A DNA stretch of 64,000 nt. Origin: Woeseiaceae bacterium (GTDB lineage: Bacteria; Pseudomonadota; Gammaproteobacteria; Steroidobacterales; Woeseiaceae). Each line of letters opens with the position of its first letter. The stretch's first letter is position 1. Positions 50,140-64,000 of this stretch are shown piece after piece. The notes beneath the pieces were generated by a model. The model ran no database searches. It had not been told where the DNA came from and saw only the letters and a list, made by a program, of their open reading frames with translations. Both the position numbers and the translations under genes were made by a program. Location of the stretch: contig JANQLK010000011.1 of NCBI GenBank assembly GCA_028280615.1, positions 21,018 through 85,017 of the forward strand, given 5' to 3'.

Positions 50140-51103
50140 TTGCGGGTACTTCGAGCAGCGGGTTCTGTTTGCGCCAGAAGCGCATGGCATCGACACGACG
50201 GACATGCGCCGCGACGCCGTCGCTGAACAGAATCGACAGCGACGACAGACGGCCGCTGGACAGAGCGTCCCGGAGTTCGGACAGCCAGCGGTCCAGGCTC
50301 TCTCCGTCGTTGGCGTCCGGCGTGACGGCGACGAAACCGTCGTCCGCGGCATCGAGACAGTTCAGCATGTCTCCGGGCCACGGCGCTTCGATAGCGTCGT
50401 TGCAGCGCCAGTAGCCGCGCAGCAGGGGATCGTCGGCGAACAACGGCGGGTACGGATCGCCGGTCGCGTCGGGCGCCACACCGCCGCCCCATATCCACAG
50501 CGAATTGATCGGCGGCAGACCACGCTGCTGGCGTTCGAGGTTAACCGGGTGATCGTGCAGCGCCATCTCGATCTCCGACAGGAGCGCGCGGTGCCGGTCC
50601 GCGCCCTCGCCCGTCGGCAGGTGATCGTTCGGCGTCTGCCCGTCGACGGCCGCCGGCGAAAGCGACGCGCTGGCAAGCCGATCATCGCCGCAAAGATAGG
50701 CCAGCGAGTCGACGCGGGCGAAACCGTACGGCGAACCGTCGCCGATCGTCGCCTGCAGGTGCTCGACGAGCGGGCCGAGATCCGAGGGCGGCATGCGCGC
50801 TCGCCCCTGCGCGTGGACGCAGAGGTGGTCCAGTCTCGGTTCGAGATACACGGGATCCGCGGCCGCGACCCAGGCGCTGGGTCGTTCGCCCGTCTGGCCC
50901 CACAGGCGCAGGGCTCCGAGGCCGTGGTCCGGTATTGCCACGCCGAGCCCGCCGAGTATCCACGGCAGCAGCTCGGGCGTCCGGCCGACGTCCACCAATT
51001 CGGAACGGGCGAGCCAGGCGCGCAGTTCCGCGCTCTTGACCTGCCCATGGCGGACGCGCGGCAGAACGGCGATGGCCGAACGTTTGTCGTAAGATGCGGG
51101 CAT
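50129..51103 (-). CDS. RpfE-like / COG4255 conserved protein
   Basis: PPINSLWIWGGGVAP and overall pattern of the gene next to recJ in Xanthomonas-type rpf clusters; overlaps recJ. Confidence 0.65.
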   Translation of the reverse strand: MPASYDKRSAIAVLPRVRHGQVKSAELRAWLARSELVDVGRTPELLPWILGGLGVAIPDHGLGALRLWGQTGERPSAWVAAADPVYLEPRLDHLCVHAQGRARMPPSDLGPLVEHLQATIGDGSPYGFARVDSLAYLCGDDRLASASLSPAAVDGQTPNDHLPTGEGADRHRALLSEIEMALHDHPVNLERQQRGLPPINSLWIWGGGVAPDATGDPYPPLFADDPLLRGYWRCNDAIEAPWPGDMLNCLDAADDGFVAVTPDANDGESLDRWLSELRDALSSGRLSSLSILFSDGVAAHVRRVDAMRFWRKQNPLLEVPASAS

Positions 51104-51128
51104 AGTTCAAGGGTAACGGAATCACCGG

Positions 51129-51500
51129 GTGAAATTCACGAGAGAGATGCCGAGCGCGATCACGATCCGTCGCGTGTCGGTTGACGGCATTGAGATCGGG
51201 GACACCCTGCACACGGACGCCGTCGTGCTCACGGCCGAGGAAATCCTGGGTGCCTGGGACCCGAAACCCGTCGACGAGCTGGTGCCCGCCGACTTCGACG
51301 CGTTGCTCGCGACCGAGCCCGAACTCGTGCTGCTCGGCACCGGCGGACGCGTGCGCTTCGCGCCGCGCGATGTCGTTTTCGCGCTTGCGCGCCAACAGGT
51401 CGGGCTCGAGGTCATGAACACGGCGGCGGCGGCGCGCACGTTCAACGTGCTTGCGGGCGAAGGCCGCAGGATCGGCGCGGTCTTGTATCCGGACGGCTGA
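51129..51500 (+). CDS. Mth938-like (DUF498) domain protein
   Basis: ELVLLGTGGRVRFAPRDVVFALARQQVGLEVMNTAAAARTFNVLAGEGRRIGAVL. Confidence 0.85.
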   Translation: MKFTREMPSAITIRRVSVDGIEIGDTLHTDAVVLTAEEILGAWDPKPVDELVPADFDALLATEPELVLLGTGGRVRFAPRDVVFALARQQVGLEVMNTAAAARTFNVLAGEGRRIGAVLYPDG

Positions 51501-51520
51501 GACACCCGTGGTCGCGGCGA

Positions 51521-52417
51521 TCAGTCGAGGATGACGTCGCCGGACAAGCCCTCGGCCTCCATCATCGTTCTCAGGTTCTTGAGCGCGTCGAGCTGTATCT
51601 GGCGCACGCGTTCGCGCGTCACACCGATATCGCTGCCGATGCGTTCGAGCGTCGCCCGGTGATGGCCGTGCAGGCCGAAACGCCGTTCGACGACGGCGCG
51701 CTGCTTGTCATCGAGCTTGGCTACCCAACGATCCACGATCGCGTTGACGATCGATCGCTGCGCCCGCTGCTGCGGTTCGGTGTCGCGCCGCGCCGCCAGG
51801 CGGTCAACCGGCCCGCTGCCGTCCTCGGTGTTGCTCGCGCGCAGCGTCACGCGCTCGTTCAATGACATGAGGCGCTTGACGTCGTCTTCGCTGCGGCCGG
51901 ATTCGGCGGCAATCTCCGACGCCGTCGGCCCATGATCCTGCGCCTGGCTCAGGCGCCGCGCCGCGCGCAGGCAGGCGTTGATGTCTTTGATGACGTGGAT
52001 CGGCAGGCGCACGGTTCCCGACTGGTTCATGATCGCGCGCTCGATGGTTTGCCGAATCCACCACGTGGCGTACGTCGAGAATCGGAAACCGCGCTCGGGG
52101 TCGAACTTTTCGACGGCGTGAATCAGGCCGAGATTGCCCTCCTCGATCAGGTCGAGCAGCGGCAGGCCGCGGTTCAGGTAGCGCCGGGCAATCTTCACTA
52201 CCAGCCTCAGGTTGCTCTCGATCATGCGGTGGCGCGCGGCTTCGTCGCCCCGCTGCGCGAGCCGCGCAAAGTGCTTCTCTTCATCGGCCGTCAACAGCGG
52301 CGAGATGCCGATTTCGCTCAGGTAGAGACGCGTCGCGTCGTGGTTCGCAGCCGCAGGGCGCCCGGTCGGGCGCGTCACCCCGATCTCATCGCCGTTCCTG
52401 CGCTGCACAGATCCCAC
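51521..52417 (-). CDS. rpoS: RNA polymerase sigma factor RpoS
   Basis: [28 protein letters not shown], region 2 [22 protein letters not shown]; context nlpD-pcm-surE. Confidence 0.92.
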   Translation of the reverse strand: MGSVQRRNGDEIGVTRPTGRPAAANHDATRLYLSEIGISPLLTADEEKHFARLAQRGDEAARHRMIESNLRLVVKIARRYLNRGLPLLDLIEEGNLGLIHAVEKFDPERGFRFSTYATWWIRQTIERAIMNQSGTVRLPIHVIKDINACLRAARRLSQAQDHGPTASEIAAESGRSEDDVKRLMSLNERVTLRASNTEDGSGPVDRLAARRDTEPQQRAQRSIVNAIVDRWVAKLDDKQRAVVERRFGLHGHHRATLERIGSDIGVTRERVRQIQLDALKNLRTMMEAEGLSGDVILD

Positions 52418-52488
52418 GTCACCCTCCCGTTCGCGGACTCCTGCCGAGCCGTGACGTCCGATGCCCCGACGGCATGCGCGGTCTGCGC

Positions 52489-53154
52489 CTAGCGCGGGGG
52501 CAGATAACGTATCGGGTCGACCGGCTGGCCGTTGCGCCTGATCTCGAAGTGCAACCAGGTCTTACGCTCCGGTCCCTCCCCAATCGTCGCTATTCGCTGG
52601 CCCTGCCCGACCGACTGGTTTTCGCGGACCAGCAACGACTTGTTGTACCCGTAGGCACTGAGGTAAGTGTCGTTATGCTTGAGAATAATAAGCTGCCCGT
52701 ATCCGATCAGTCCACTGCCGGCGTAGACCACACGCCCCGAAGCCGCGGCACGCACGGGCTCGCCGGCCCGACCGCGAATCAGAATGCCCGTGCCCGGGCC
52801 CGGTTTTCCGCCGAATTCGACGTCGACGGCGCCGGCTACGGGCCACGCCCAGCCGGGCGGCGGCGAGGCGGGCAGCTTCGGCAGCGGCGCCCGCTCGCGG
52901 CGGGTCGTCGACGTTTGCCCGGAGGGCCGAGTGAGTCGCAGAACCTGTCCCGGGTAGATCAGTGAGCCGTCGCCCAGGTTGTTCCAGCTTGCGAGTTCCC
53001 CGGGGCTTTTGTCGTACCGCCATGCGATCGAGTACAGCGTCTCGCCCGTGCGGACGATGTGTTCGCGCTGCCGGTGGTCCCAGCCCGTGCCGGAACTGCA
53101 GCCGGCCGCGGCGGCTACGAGGAGCGTGACCAGCATCGCACGCAGGACAGACAT
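52489..53154 (-). CDS. nlpD: LysM/M23 lipoprotein NlpD
   Basis: Lipobox AAGC, Lys[18 protein letters not shown]23/LytM-type C-terminal domain; upstream of rpoS. Confidence 0.9.
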   Translation of the reverse strand: MSVLRAMLVTLLVAAAAGCSSGTGWDHRQREHIVRTGETLYSIAWRYDKSPGELASWNNLGDGSLIYPGQVLRLTRPSGQTSTTRRERAPLPKLPASPPPGWAWPVAGAVDVEFGGKPGPGTGILIRGRAGEPVRAAASGRVVYAGSGLIGYGQLIILKHNDTYLSAYGYNKSLLVRENQSVGQGQRIATIGEGPERKTWLHFEIRRNGQPVDPIRYLPPR

Positions 53155-53735
53155 CAGTGCAGCATCAGATAGCCGATGACGATGACCGACAGGATGACCA
53201 TGGCCCAGCCGAGCCGCTCGATGTGCGTGACGATCTGCTGTTCGAACCTGTCGCCCGCCACGCGCACGATCCCGGCCACGAGAAAGAACCGCGCGCCGCG
53301 GCCGATGACGGACGCGAGCACAAAGCCAGGCAGGTTCAACGTGGCGACGCCCGCCGCGATCGTGAAGACCTTGAACGGGATCGGCGAAAAGCCCGCGACG
53401 AACACGGCCCAGAAGCCGTAGCTGTCGAACCACGAACGTGCCGTCAGGTAGCCATCCCAGTAGGAGGACTCGCGCAGCCAGGGCTCTATCGCCTCGAAGG
53501 TCAGGTAACCGATTGCATAGCCGCCGACGCCGCCGAGCACGGACATGATCGTCGCGTTCGCGGCGTAGCGCGCCCAGCGTTCGCGATTCGCCATGCACAT
53601 CGGTGCCAGCATCACGTCGACCGGAATCGGGAAGAACGACGACTCGGCGAAGCTCATCGCACCGAGGTACCACTCGGCGTGCCGATGACGTGACCAGCGC
53701 ATGACGCGTTCGTAGAGCGGGCCGAAAATGGTCAT
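53154..53735 (-). CDS. DedA/YqaA-family membrane protein
   Basis: FAESSFFPIPVDVMLAPMCMAN, AGFSPIPFKVFTIAAGV, SVIGRGARFF. Confidence 0.85.
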   Translation of the reverse strand: MTIFGPLYERVMRWSRHRHAEWYLGAMSFAESSFFPIPVDVMLAPMCMANRERWARYAANATIMSVLGGVGGYAIGYLTFEAIEPWLRESSYWDGYLTARSWFDSYGFWAVFVAGFSPIPFKVFTIAAGVATLNLPGFVLASVIGRGARFFLVAGIVRVAGDRFEQQIVTHIERLGWAMVILSVIVIGYLMLH

Positions 53736-53739
53736 TGGG

Positions 53740-54408
53740 CTACGTACCGGGCACGAGCGGTACGAAGCTGACCGCGCCCAGGGACACCTCTTCGTAGCGA
53801 TCGCTCAACCGGCTTACGAGCAACAGCTCCTGGCGGCCCGGCGGACCGACGGGAATGACCATGCGGCCGCCCACCGCGAGCTGTTCGAGGAGTTTCTGCG
53901 GCACCTCGTCGGCCGCGGCGGCGACAATGATACCGTCGTACGGCGCGTACTTGGGCCAGCCCCGCCAGCCGTCACCCGGCCGGAACTGCACGTTGTAGAT
54001 ATCGAGATCGCGAAGCCGCTGGCGCGTCCTGCGCAAGAGCTCGGGAATGCGTTCGACGGAATAGATTCGCTTGACGAGCGGCGCCAGCACGGCGGTCTGG
54101 TAGCCGCAGCCCGTACCGATCTCGAGTACCGAATCGAGCCTGCCGCCGTCCAGGAGCGCCTCGGTCATGCGTGCCACCACGTAGGGCTGCGAAATCGTCT
54201 GACCGTGACCGATCGGCAGCGCCGTATCCTCGTAGGCACGGCTTGCAAGCGCCTCGTCTACGAACAGGTGCCGAGGCACGTTGCGGATCTGCTCGAGCAC
54301 GTCCCGCGAACGGATACCCTGGTCGGCAAGACGACGGGCAAGGCGCTCGCGAGTCCGCGCCGACGTCATGCCGATGCCCTGCCGGATGCCGTTCACGTGC
54401 CCAGCCAT
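53740..54408 (-). CDS. pcm: Protein-L-isoaspartate O-methyltransferase
   Basis: [57 protein letters not shown]. Confidence 0.95.
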   Translation of the reverse strand: MAGHVNGIRQGIGMTSARTRERLARRLADQGIRSRDVLEQIRNVPRHLFVDEALASRAYEDTALPIGHGQTISQPYVVARMTEALLDGGRLDSVLEIGTGCGYQTAVLAPLVKRIYSVERIPELLRRTRQRLRDLDIYNVQFRPGDGWRGWPKYAPYDGIIVAAAADEVPQKLLEQLAVGGRMVIPVGPPGRQELLLVSRLSDRYEEVSLGAVSFVPLVPGT

Positions 54409-55136
54409 TCACCGAGCCGACCGAGATCCTCGTGGCGCGTCAGGTCGGTCTTGAGCGGCGTCACGGAGACGGCGCCGCGTTCGATGGCCCGAAAGTCGGT
54501 GCCCTCGCCCGCGTCCTGCCCGCGGCCGGCCGGCCCCACCCAATAGATCGTTCGGCCGTGCGGATCGGTCGTCTCGACGACGGGCTCGGACTTGTGCCGG
54601 AAGCCGAGCCGCGTGGCCTGAACGCCCTTAAGAGCCTCGTAGGGCAGACTCGGCACGTTGACGTTCAGAATCACGTCCGACGCCAGCATCGAGCGATCCA
54701 GTCTCTGCACCATGCCGGCCGCGACGCGCGCCGCCGTGTCGAAGTGATTGAGCCGATCGCCGACCAGCGACACGGCGATCGTCGGCAGGCCAAGAAAGCG
54801 GCCCTCCATCGCGGCCGCTACGGTGCCCGAGTAGATGACGTCATCGCCCAGGTTCGCACCGTGATTGATCCCCGAGACGACGAGATCGGGCTCCTCGTCG
54901 AGCAGGCCGGTCAACGCGAGATGCACACAGTCCGACGGCGTCCCGTTGACCGCGAACCGGTTCGGCCCAAACTCACGTACCCGGAGCGGCGCCTCGATCG
55001 TCAGCGAATTGCTCGCCGCGGAACGGTTTCGATCGGGCGCCACGACGACGACGTCGGCCACCTCGGCAAGCGCATCGGCGAGCGCGACGATGCCTGTCGC
55101 CAGGTATCCGTCATCGTTGCTTACGAGGATTTTCAT
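54393..55136 (-). CDS. surE: 5'/3'-nucleotidase SurE
   Basis: [58 protein letters not shown]. Confidence 0.96.
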   Translation of the reverse strand: MKILVSNDDGYLATGIVALADALAEVADVVVVAPDRNRSAASNSLTIEAPLRVREFGPNRFAVNGTPSDCVHLALTGLLDEEPDLVVSGINHGANLGDDVIYSGTVAAAMEGRFLGLPTIAVSLVGDRLNHFDTAARVAAGMVQRLDRSMLASDVILNVNVPSLPYEALKGVQATRLGFRHKSEPVVETTDPHGRTIYWVGPAGRGQDAGEGTDFRAIERGAVSVTPLKTDLTRHEDLGRLGEWLGT

Positions 55137-55162
55137 GTCTGTGCCTGGATGGCGAAGTCGGA

Positions 55163-55191
55163 TTGGCGTGCGAGAACGCGCTCACTATACT
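55163..55191 (+). promoter_or_regulatory. Candidate sigma-70 promoter of the Smr-domain gene
   Basis: TTGGCG-N17-TATACT, 28 nt before ATG 55220. Confidence 0.5.
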
Positions 55192-55219
55192 GAACCGGCG
55201 CGGCTTTCCATAGCGATGG

Positions 55220-55759
55220 ATGAGCGATCAGATGAACGACGATGACAGGGAGTTGTTTCGCCGGGCGATGGCCGATGCCAGCCCGCTGAAGGCCAAGAAA
55301 CGTGTGCCGGCCGAGCGGCGAAAGCCGCGGCCCGGCGCCCACTTCAGCCGCTCAGACGAACACGAGGTGCTGCGCGAGAGCCTGACTTCGGACATCGACG
55401 AGATCGAAGCGAACACGGGCGAAGCGGTTCGGTTTCACCGGCCATCGGTCGGCAAGCGGACGATGCGCCGCCTTGCGCGCGGCAGCTACGCCGTGCAGGC
55501 CGAAATCGATCTGCACGGGCTCACGGTGGCCGAAGCGAAACCCGCGCTGCGTCAGTTCATTTCGGACTGCATGCTGAGCGGCTACCGTTGCGTGCGCGTC
55601 GTCCACGGCAAGGGCCGCGGCTCGGGCGAACGCGGACCCGTGTTGAAGCCCAGCGTCAATCGCTGGCTCAGGCGCTGGGACGACGTACTGGCTTTCGTGT
55701 CGACGCCGCAGGTGCACGGCGGCACGGGCGCGATCTACGTCCTGCTCAGAGACTCGTGA
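55220..55759 (+). CDS. Smr/MutS2 domain protein
   Basis: EIDLHGLTVAEAKPALRQFI...RVVHGKGRGSGERGPVLKPSVNRWL. Confidence 0.9.
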   Translation: MSDQMNDDDRELFRRAMADASPLKAKKRVPAERRKPRPGAHFSRSDEHEVLRESLTSDIDEIEANTGEAVRFHRPSVGKRTMRRLARGSYAVQAEIDLHGLTVAEAKPALRQFISDCMLSGYRCVRVVHGKGRGSGERGPVLKPSVNRWLRRWDDVLAFVSTPQVHGGTGAIYVLLRDS

Positions 55760-56783
55760 GGAACTCGCGTAGCAGCGCCGTCGCGTAGCTTCCCCGCCCC
55801 AGCCGGAAAGCGAAACACACGGCGGCGTCTTCGACGCCGATTTCGAGTTCGTGCGCCACGAACCGTGTCGGCCGGCTGCCGGCATCTACGCGGGCCGTTT
55901 CGAGCCCGGCCGCGAGGCGCGCCACCAGATCGCCGGACGAAGACGCGACCGACGACTCCAGTTTCGCAACCTCGCCGGCGCCGATCGGCGCACCTTTGCC
56001 CCAGAGTGTCGCGGTCGGATGAATGTCCAGGGCGCCGCAGCGCGCCGCGAGCTCCTCGTCCGGCACGTCCACGACGAACACGCTGCCGCTGCCGTCCAGG
56101 TTGGCACGTTCGCCCGGCAGCAGCGTATCCCACGAATTCGCGATCACCCGGGCATGCAGTATCGCGTTGAACAAATAGGAGCGGCCGGCCGACAATGCCA
56201 TGCTCTGCTGATGGCGGCGGGCCCGCATGCCGTCGAGCACCTCGAGCGCAAGCTCGAGATTGGCGCCGTCGCGGCCGAAGCGCTGCTCGCCGAAGTAGTT
56301 GGGTACGCCGCGCCTCTGAATCATCGCGGCGCGCTCTGCCAGCGCCTCGCCATGCTCGCGCGCCGCCTCGGTCCTGGCCGTGATGCGAAAGCGGTTGCCG
56401 GTGTGGGTGCCGCGCCGAAGCTTGCGCCGGTGGCGCGCGACCGCGAGGACGCGCGCATCGTCGGCCGAGAACTGACGCCAGTCGACAGCGGAGCCCGTGG
56501 GCCGCCAGACGCTGAACCACTGCGTGGTCACGGCGTGCCGATCTTTCAGGCCCGAGTAGCCGACCGCCGACGGCTTGACGTCGGCGTGCCGCGCGAGCTG
56601 CCGCGCAATCCAGTCGGTGTTGCTGCCGCGCTTCTCGACCCTGAGCCAGTCGTGCTCGCCGTCGTCCGTGAACGCGACGTCGAGAAGCTCATCGACGACG
56701 AAATCTTCGGGCCGGGTGCGCAGCGCGGCGCCGAACAGCGGACCACCGTATGCGTGCGCCCATTCCGGTACGCCAGGGGCCAT
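55746..56783 (-). CDS. truD: tRNA pseudouridine(13) synthase TruD
   Basis: TRPEDFVVDEL, VGYSGLKDRHAVTTQWFSV, RRGVPNYFGEQRFG. Confidence 0.95.
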   Translation of the reverse strand: MAPGVPEWAHAYGGPLFGAALRTRPEDFVVDELLDVAFTDDGEHDWLRVEKRGSNTDWIARQLARHADVKPSAVGYSGLKDRHAVTTQWFSVWRPTGSAVDWRQFSADDARVLAVARHRRKLRRGTHTGNRFRITARTEAAREHGEALAERAAMIQRRGVPNYFGEQRFGRDGANLELALEVLDGMRARRHQQSMALSAGRSYLFNAILHARVIANSWDTLLPGERANLDGSGSVFVVDVPDEELAARCGALDIHPTATLWGKGAPIGAGEVAKLESSVASSSGDLVARLAAGLETARVDAGSRPTRFVAHELEIGVEDAAVCFAFRLGRGSYATALLREFLTSL

Positions 56784-56791
56784 GGATGCGC

Positions 56792-57100
56792 TCAGCGTGC
56801 GCGGTCTTCGTGGCTGACGACCTGGTAGAAGGTCTCGTCCCTGCCGATCAGGCCGAGATCGGTCCGGGCCCTTTCCTCGGCCGCTTCGAGGCCCTGCTTC
56901 AGGTTGATGACCTCGGCATCGAGGGCCGCGTTGCGGGCCTTCAGAGATTCGTTGAGCGAACGATGTTCGGCGACCGCGGCCCGGAGGTCACGCGTCTTCC
57001 GGAACCCGTCGTCCTTGAGCCACAGCTCGGCCTGCAACAGGCACACCACGATACCCAAGACGATCAGCAGCCAGCGCATTGATCCCACCTGTCTCCCCAA
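56792..57100 (-). CDS. ftsB: Cell division protein FtsB
   Basis: Short TM + coiled-coil protein, ARTDLGLIGRDETFYQVV C-terminus, directly downstream of eno. Confidence 0.9.
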   Translation of the reverse strand: MGRQVGSMRWLLIVLGIVVCLLQAELWLKDDGFRKTRDLRAAVAEHRSLNESLKARNAALDAEVINLKQGLEAAEERARTDLGLIGRDETFYQVVSHEDRAR

Positions 57101-57106
57101 TCGCTC

Positions 57107-60971
<3,865 letters not shown>

Positions 60972-60972
60972 C

Positions 60973-61003
60973 AAAAACCGCGCCGTCTTCGGAATCAAGA
61001 CGG
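60973..61003 (-). terminator. Second hairpin with downstream T5 in the tilS-pyrG interval
   Basis: Minus strand CCGTCTT-GATTCCG-AAGACGG perfect 7-bp stem, then CGCGG-TTTTT. Confidence 0.4.
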
Positions 61004-61064
61004 TGTTAGACGTTAACAGATCGCCTAATTCCAGACAATCGAAACAGTCCTCTGGTGTCCTGAG

Positions 61065-62399
61065 TCAATCAATCACGGGCCTCTCCCTCCAGCGCACTCG
61101 ACAGCCCGGCCGCGCGCGGGCGTCGGCAGCCACCCAGAGATCCGCGACGGCGACGAGCCGGTCCTCGCTGTAAAGCAACGGCAGGCGATCGCGCATCCAC
61201 GGCAGGATGCCCCTTTCATTGAGCAGTTTCTTGAGTTTTCGCGTAGGCCCATGACTTTCAAGCCGAATTCGCTCACCGCCGCGGCGCGGGCGAACCGTGA
61301 GCCCGGCGCTCACGAGCTCAGCGTCCAATCCCTCGTCCTCAACGGTCTCGAGCGATAGCGTGCCCAGCTGCGGGCCGAGCGACAGCGGCTCCGCGCCGGA
61401 CCACGCGAAGTCGTCGATCGCCGCGGCGGGAAGCGGCGGCATCAGGTACAGGCGATTCCGAAACCGCCGTGCCTCGCCGCCCGGCCAGCTCACCTCGGGC
61501 GCGGCATCCTCGCGCGCCGTCACGAGCGACGCCATGATCTCCGCCAAGTGCGTGGCCGCGGGCGGCGCGATGCCTCGCCTTCTCGCGAGCCGCCGAATGG
61601 CGTTGCGTTGCCGCGACGCAGAAAGCCGTCGGAGTCCGTCGATCGCGCAGCGCTCCGACGCGTCGAGCAGGGGCTCGAGGTCGATATCGGCGAGCGCGTC
61701 CAGGAGCTCGGCTGCATCGCGCGCGAGCGCGGCGCTGCGCGCCAGGCTTCTGGCCGCGCCGGGCCAGCGATCGGCAATCCGCGGCAGGATATCGCGGCGC
61801 AGGAAATTGCGGTCGAAGCGGAGATCATCGTTGCTTGAGTCCATGCAGCTTGCCACGGCGTGTTGCTCCGCGTACTGCAGGAGTTCGCTCCGCGGGACGT
61901 CGAGCAGCGGCCGAACGAGCCAGCCCGCGCCCAGCGTGCGTAACGGGGCCATGGCCGCGATGCCCAGCGGACCGCTGCCCCGGAGCAGGTTCAACAGCAG
62001 CGTCTCCGCCTGGTCGTCCCGATGGTGGGCGGAGATCAGCCAGTCCCCTTCGCCGACGAGCGCGGCCAGCGCGTCGTAGCGCGCCTCCCGCGCCGCCGCC
62101 TCGAGTCCGCCTCCGGACGCCCTGTCGACATCGACACCGAGGCACTCAAGGTCGAGCGATCGCTCGCTGCAGAAGCCCTGGCAAAACGTCGCGAACGCCG
62201 CCGATTCCGGCTGCAGGCCATGGTCGACGTGCACCGCGAGCAGCGGCTTGCCATGCTCGCCGGCGGAACGACAGAGCGTGTCGGCCAGCACGGTCGAGTC
62301 GGGACCGCCGCTCAAGGCGATGATATAGCGCTTCGCCGGGCCCGCGATCTGTTCCAAACGCCCGAGGGTCTCCAGCAGGCTCGCTGGACCGAAGCTCAC
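61065..62399 (-). CDS. tilS: tRNA(Ile)-lysidine synthetase
   Basis: [17 protein letters not shown]-loop, [32 protein letters not shown]. Confidence 0.95.
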   Translation of the reverse strand: MSFGPASLLETLGRLEQIAGPAKRYIIALSGGPDSTVLADTLCRSAGEHGKPLLAVHVDHGLQPESAAFATFCQGFCSERSLDLECLGVDVDRASGGGLEAAAREARYDALAALVGEGDWLISAHHRDDQAETLLLNLLRGSGPLGIAAMAPLRTLGAGWLVRPLLDVPRSELLQYAEQHAVASCMDSSNDDLRFDRNFLRRDILPRIADRWPGAARSLARSAALARDAAELLDALADIDLEPLLDASERCAIDGLRRLSASRQRNAIRRLARRRGIAPPAATHLAEIMASLVTAREDAAPEVSWPGGEARRFRNRLYLMPPLPAAAIDDFAWSGAEPLSLGPQLGTLSLETVEDEGLDAELVSAGLTVRPRRGGERIRLESHGPTRKLKKLLNERGILPWMRDRLPLLYSEDRLVAVADLWVAADARARPGCRVRWRERPVID

Positions 62400-63355
62400 G
62401 CCTGTTTGAATCTGCCGAAGCTCGCGAGGCGCCGCTCGCGGGTATCGATGAGGTGGTCCATGGGCATCGCTTCGAGTTCGTCGAGATGCCGCTCGAGGGC
62501 GCCCGCGATGACCTTGGCCATGGCAGACGGTGCACGGTGCGCGCCGCCGAGCGGCTCCTCGAGCACCTCGTCGACGAGGCCGAATTCGCTCAGGTTTTCG
62601 GCCGTAATGCGCATCGCATCGGCGGCTTCCTCGGCCTTCTCGGCGCTCTTCCAGAGAATCGACGCGCAGCCCTCCGGCGAGATCACCGAGTAGATCCCGT
62701 ACTGCAGCATGAGCAGCCGGTCGCTGACGCCGATCGCGAGCGCGCCGCCGGAGCCGCCCTCGCCAATCACCACGCTCACGATGGGTGTCCGCAGTCCCGC
62801 CATGAGGTACAGGCAGTAGGCGATGGCCTCGCTCTGGCCGCGCTCCTCGGCGCCGACGCCCGGATAGGCGCCGGGCGTGTCGATCAGCGTCACGATCGGC
62901 AGGCCGAACTTTTCGGCGAGCCGCATCAGGCGCTGCGCCTTGCGATAGCCCTCGGGCTTCGGCATCCCGTAGTTGCGCCGCACGCGCTCCTTGGTGTCGC
63001 GGCCTTTCTGGTGGCCGATGAACAGGACGGCACGGCCGCCGACGCGGCCGATTCCGCCGACGATCGCGGGATCGTCAGCGTACATCCTGTCGCCGTGCAG
63101 TTCCTGGAAATCGGGTGAAATTTCGGCCAGGTAATCCAGCGTGTAGGGCCGGCTCGGATGCCGTGCGACCTGTGCCACCTGCCAGGCCGACAGCTTGGAG
63201 AAGATGTTCCGGGTCAGGTTTTCGCTCTTGTCGCGAAGCCTGGCGACTTCCTCGTTGATGTTGATCTCGGTGTCGTCGCCGACGAACCTGAGCTCCTCGA
63301 TCTTGGCTTCGAGTTCCGCGATCGGTTGCTCAAACTCCAGAAATTTCAGGTCCAT
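62396..63355 (-). CDS. accA: Acetyl-CoA carboxylase carboxyltransferase subunit alpha
   Basis: [73 protein letters not shown]. Confidence 0.97.
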   Translation of the reverse strand: MDLKFLEFEQPIAELEAKIEELRFVGDDTEININEEVARLRDKSENLTRNIFSKLSAWQVAQVARHPSRPYTLDYLAEISPDFQELHGDRMYADDPAIVGGIGRVGGRAVLFIGHQKGRDTKERVRRNYGMPKPEGYRKAQRLMRLAEKFGLPIVTLIDTPGAYPGVGAEERGQSEAIAYCLYLMAGLRTPIVSVVIGEGGSGGALAIGVSDRLLMLQYGIYSVISPEGCASILWKSAEKAEEAADAMRITAENLSEFGLVDEVLEEPLGGAHRAPSAMAKVIAGALERHLDELEAMPMDHLIDTRERRLASFGRFKQA

Positions 63356-63388
63356 GGCCCTTAGCCTGCTTGGTCCGGGTCGCAAACC

Positions 63389-64000
63389 TTACATGATTTC
63401 GCGCCCGGGTGCGTAGAGCAGGCGCACGTTGTTCACGCCGAGCAACTCCGTGAGCTTGTCGCGCAATTCGCGGCTTGGCCTGACCGACCATTCGGGCCCG
63501 AGCTTGAGCCGCGCCGAGGCCGCGCTGCCGTAGTACTGGACGGCCACATCGCAGTTGCCCTCGCGGTGCGGCAGCAGCACGGCGTGCAGCTCCGCCAGAA
63601 TCTTCTCGCCGTTACCGTTGGGCGCCAGCCGCAGCAGCATGCTCCGGGCGCGGCTCTCGATGACCCGATCGATATGCAGCACCTGTTTGACGTTGACGGT
63701 CCACGCGCCGATGAAGTCGTCGTAGCGCAGACCGCCCGAGATAACGACGATGTCGTCCTTGACGAGCAGATCCTTGAATTGCTGAAACGCCTCGCTGAAC
63801 AGGCTGACCTCCATGCGGCCCGTGTCGTCGTCGAGGACGACCGTGACGCGGTTGCCGCGCTTCCTGAGATCCACGATCAGGCCGGCGACCGTGACCTCGC
63901 GGCGCGACTGGGCGTAGTTGCGCTCGCCCTCCGCCGTCTGCGGTGGCGGCTCGGCAGCGAGTTCGCCCAGGCGTCCGTCGACGAAATACGATGCATCCGC
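63389..64000 (-). CDS. dnaE: DNA polymerase III alpha subunit, C-terminal part (runs off window edge)
   Basis: Minus frame open to the window edge: ...RREVTVAGLIVDLRKRGNRVTVVLDDDTGRMEVSLFSEAFQQFKDLL (OB-fold region); upstream of accA. Confidence 0.85.
   Translation of the reverse strand, partial: ADASYFVDGRLGELAAEPPPQTAEGERNYAQSRREVTVAGLIVDLRKRGNRVTVVLDDDTGRMEVSLFSEAFQQFKDLLVKDDIVVISGGLRYDDFIGAWTVNVKQVLHIDRVIESRARSMLLRLAPNGNGEKILAELHAVLLPHREGNCDVAVQYYGSAASARLKLGPEWSVRPSRELRDKLTELLGVNNVRLLYAPGREIM

Noticed and set aside
48412-50226. 604-aa plus-strand ORF opposite recJ
   Set aside because: Antisense shadow of recJ.

Overview
High-GC gammaproteobacterial chromosome segment with dense, mostly housekeeping gene content. 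Blocks seen: AsmA-like (partial), M3 peptidase, HupE / YtkA-FixH-like / MauG-like di-heme peroxidase, kdsB-lpxK-msbA-exbD-exbB-comEC, lolD with two LolC/E paralogues, mfd-csiV, MTIP-nagZ, rlmD, acpS-pdxJ-recO-era-rnc-lepB-lepA, rseC-rseB-rseA-rpoE, ygfX-sdhE-sdhBADC-DUF1674, ygfZ, lysS-prfB-recJ-rpfE-like, rpoS-nlpD-DedA-pcm-surE, truD-ftsB-eno-kdsA-pyrG-tilS-accA-dnaE (partial). The one clear accessory region is a ~2.8 kb AT-richer island (about 22.5-25.3 kb) between csiV and a degenerate GGDEF gene. It holds a decayed phage gene, an intact 726-aa tailspike-like gene and a 14-residue stub of a second tailspike cut at the right junction. Other points worth checking: a SDHAF4-like (DUF1674) gene and sdhE bracketing the sdh operon, a sigma-E-type autoregulatory promoter at rpoE, tandem terminator-like hairpins in front of pyrG, a local AT-rich codon patch in eno, a prfB programmed frameshift, and the HupE/YtkA/MauG module. 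No tRNA, rRNA or CRISPR array was recognised. I found no convincing complete novel defence or mobile system. All calls are by reading the sequence, with no database search.
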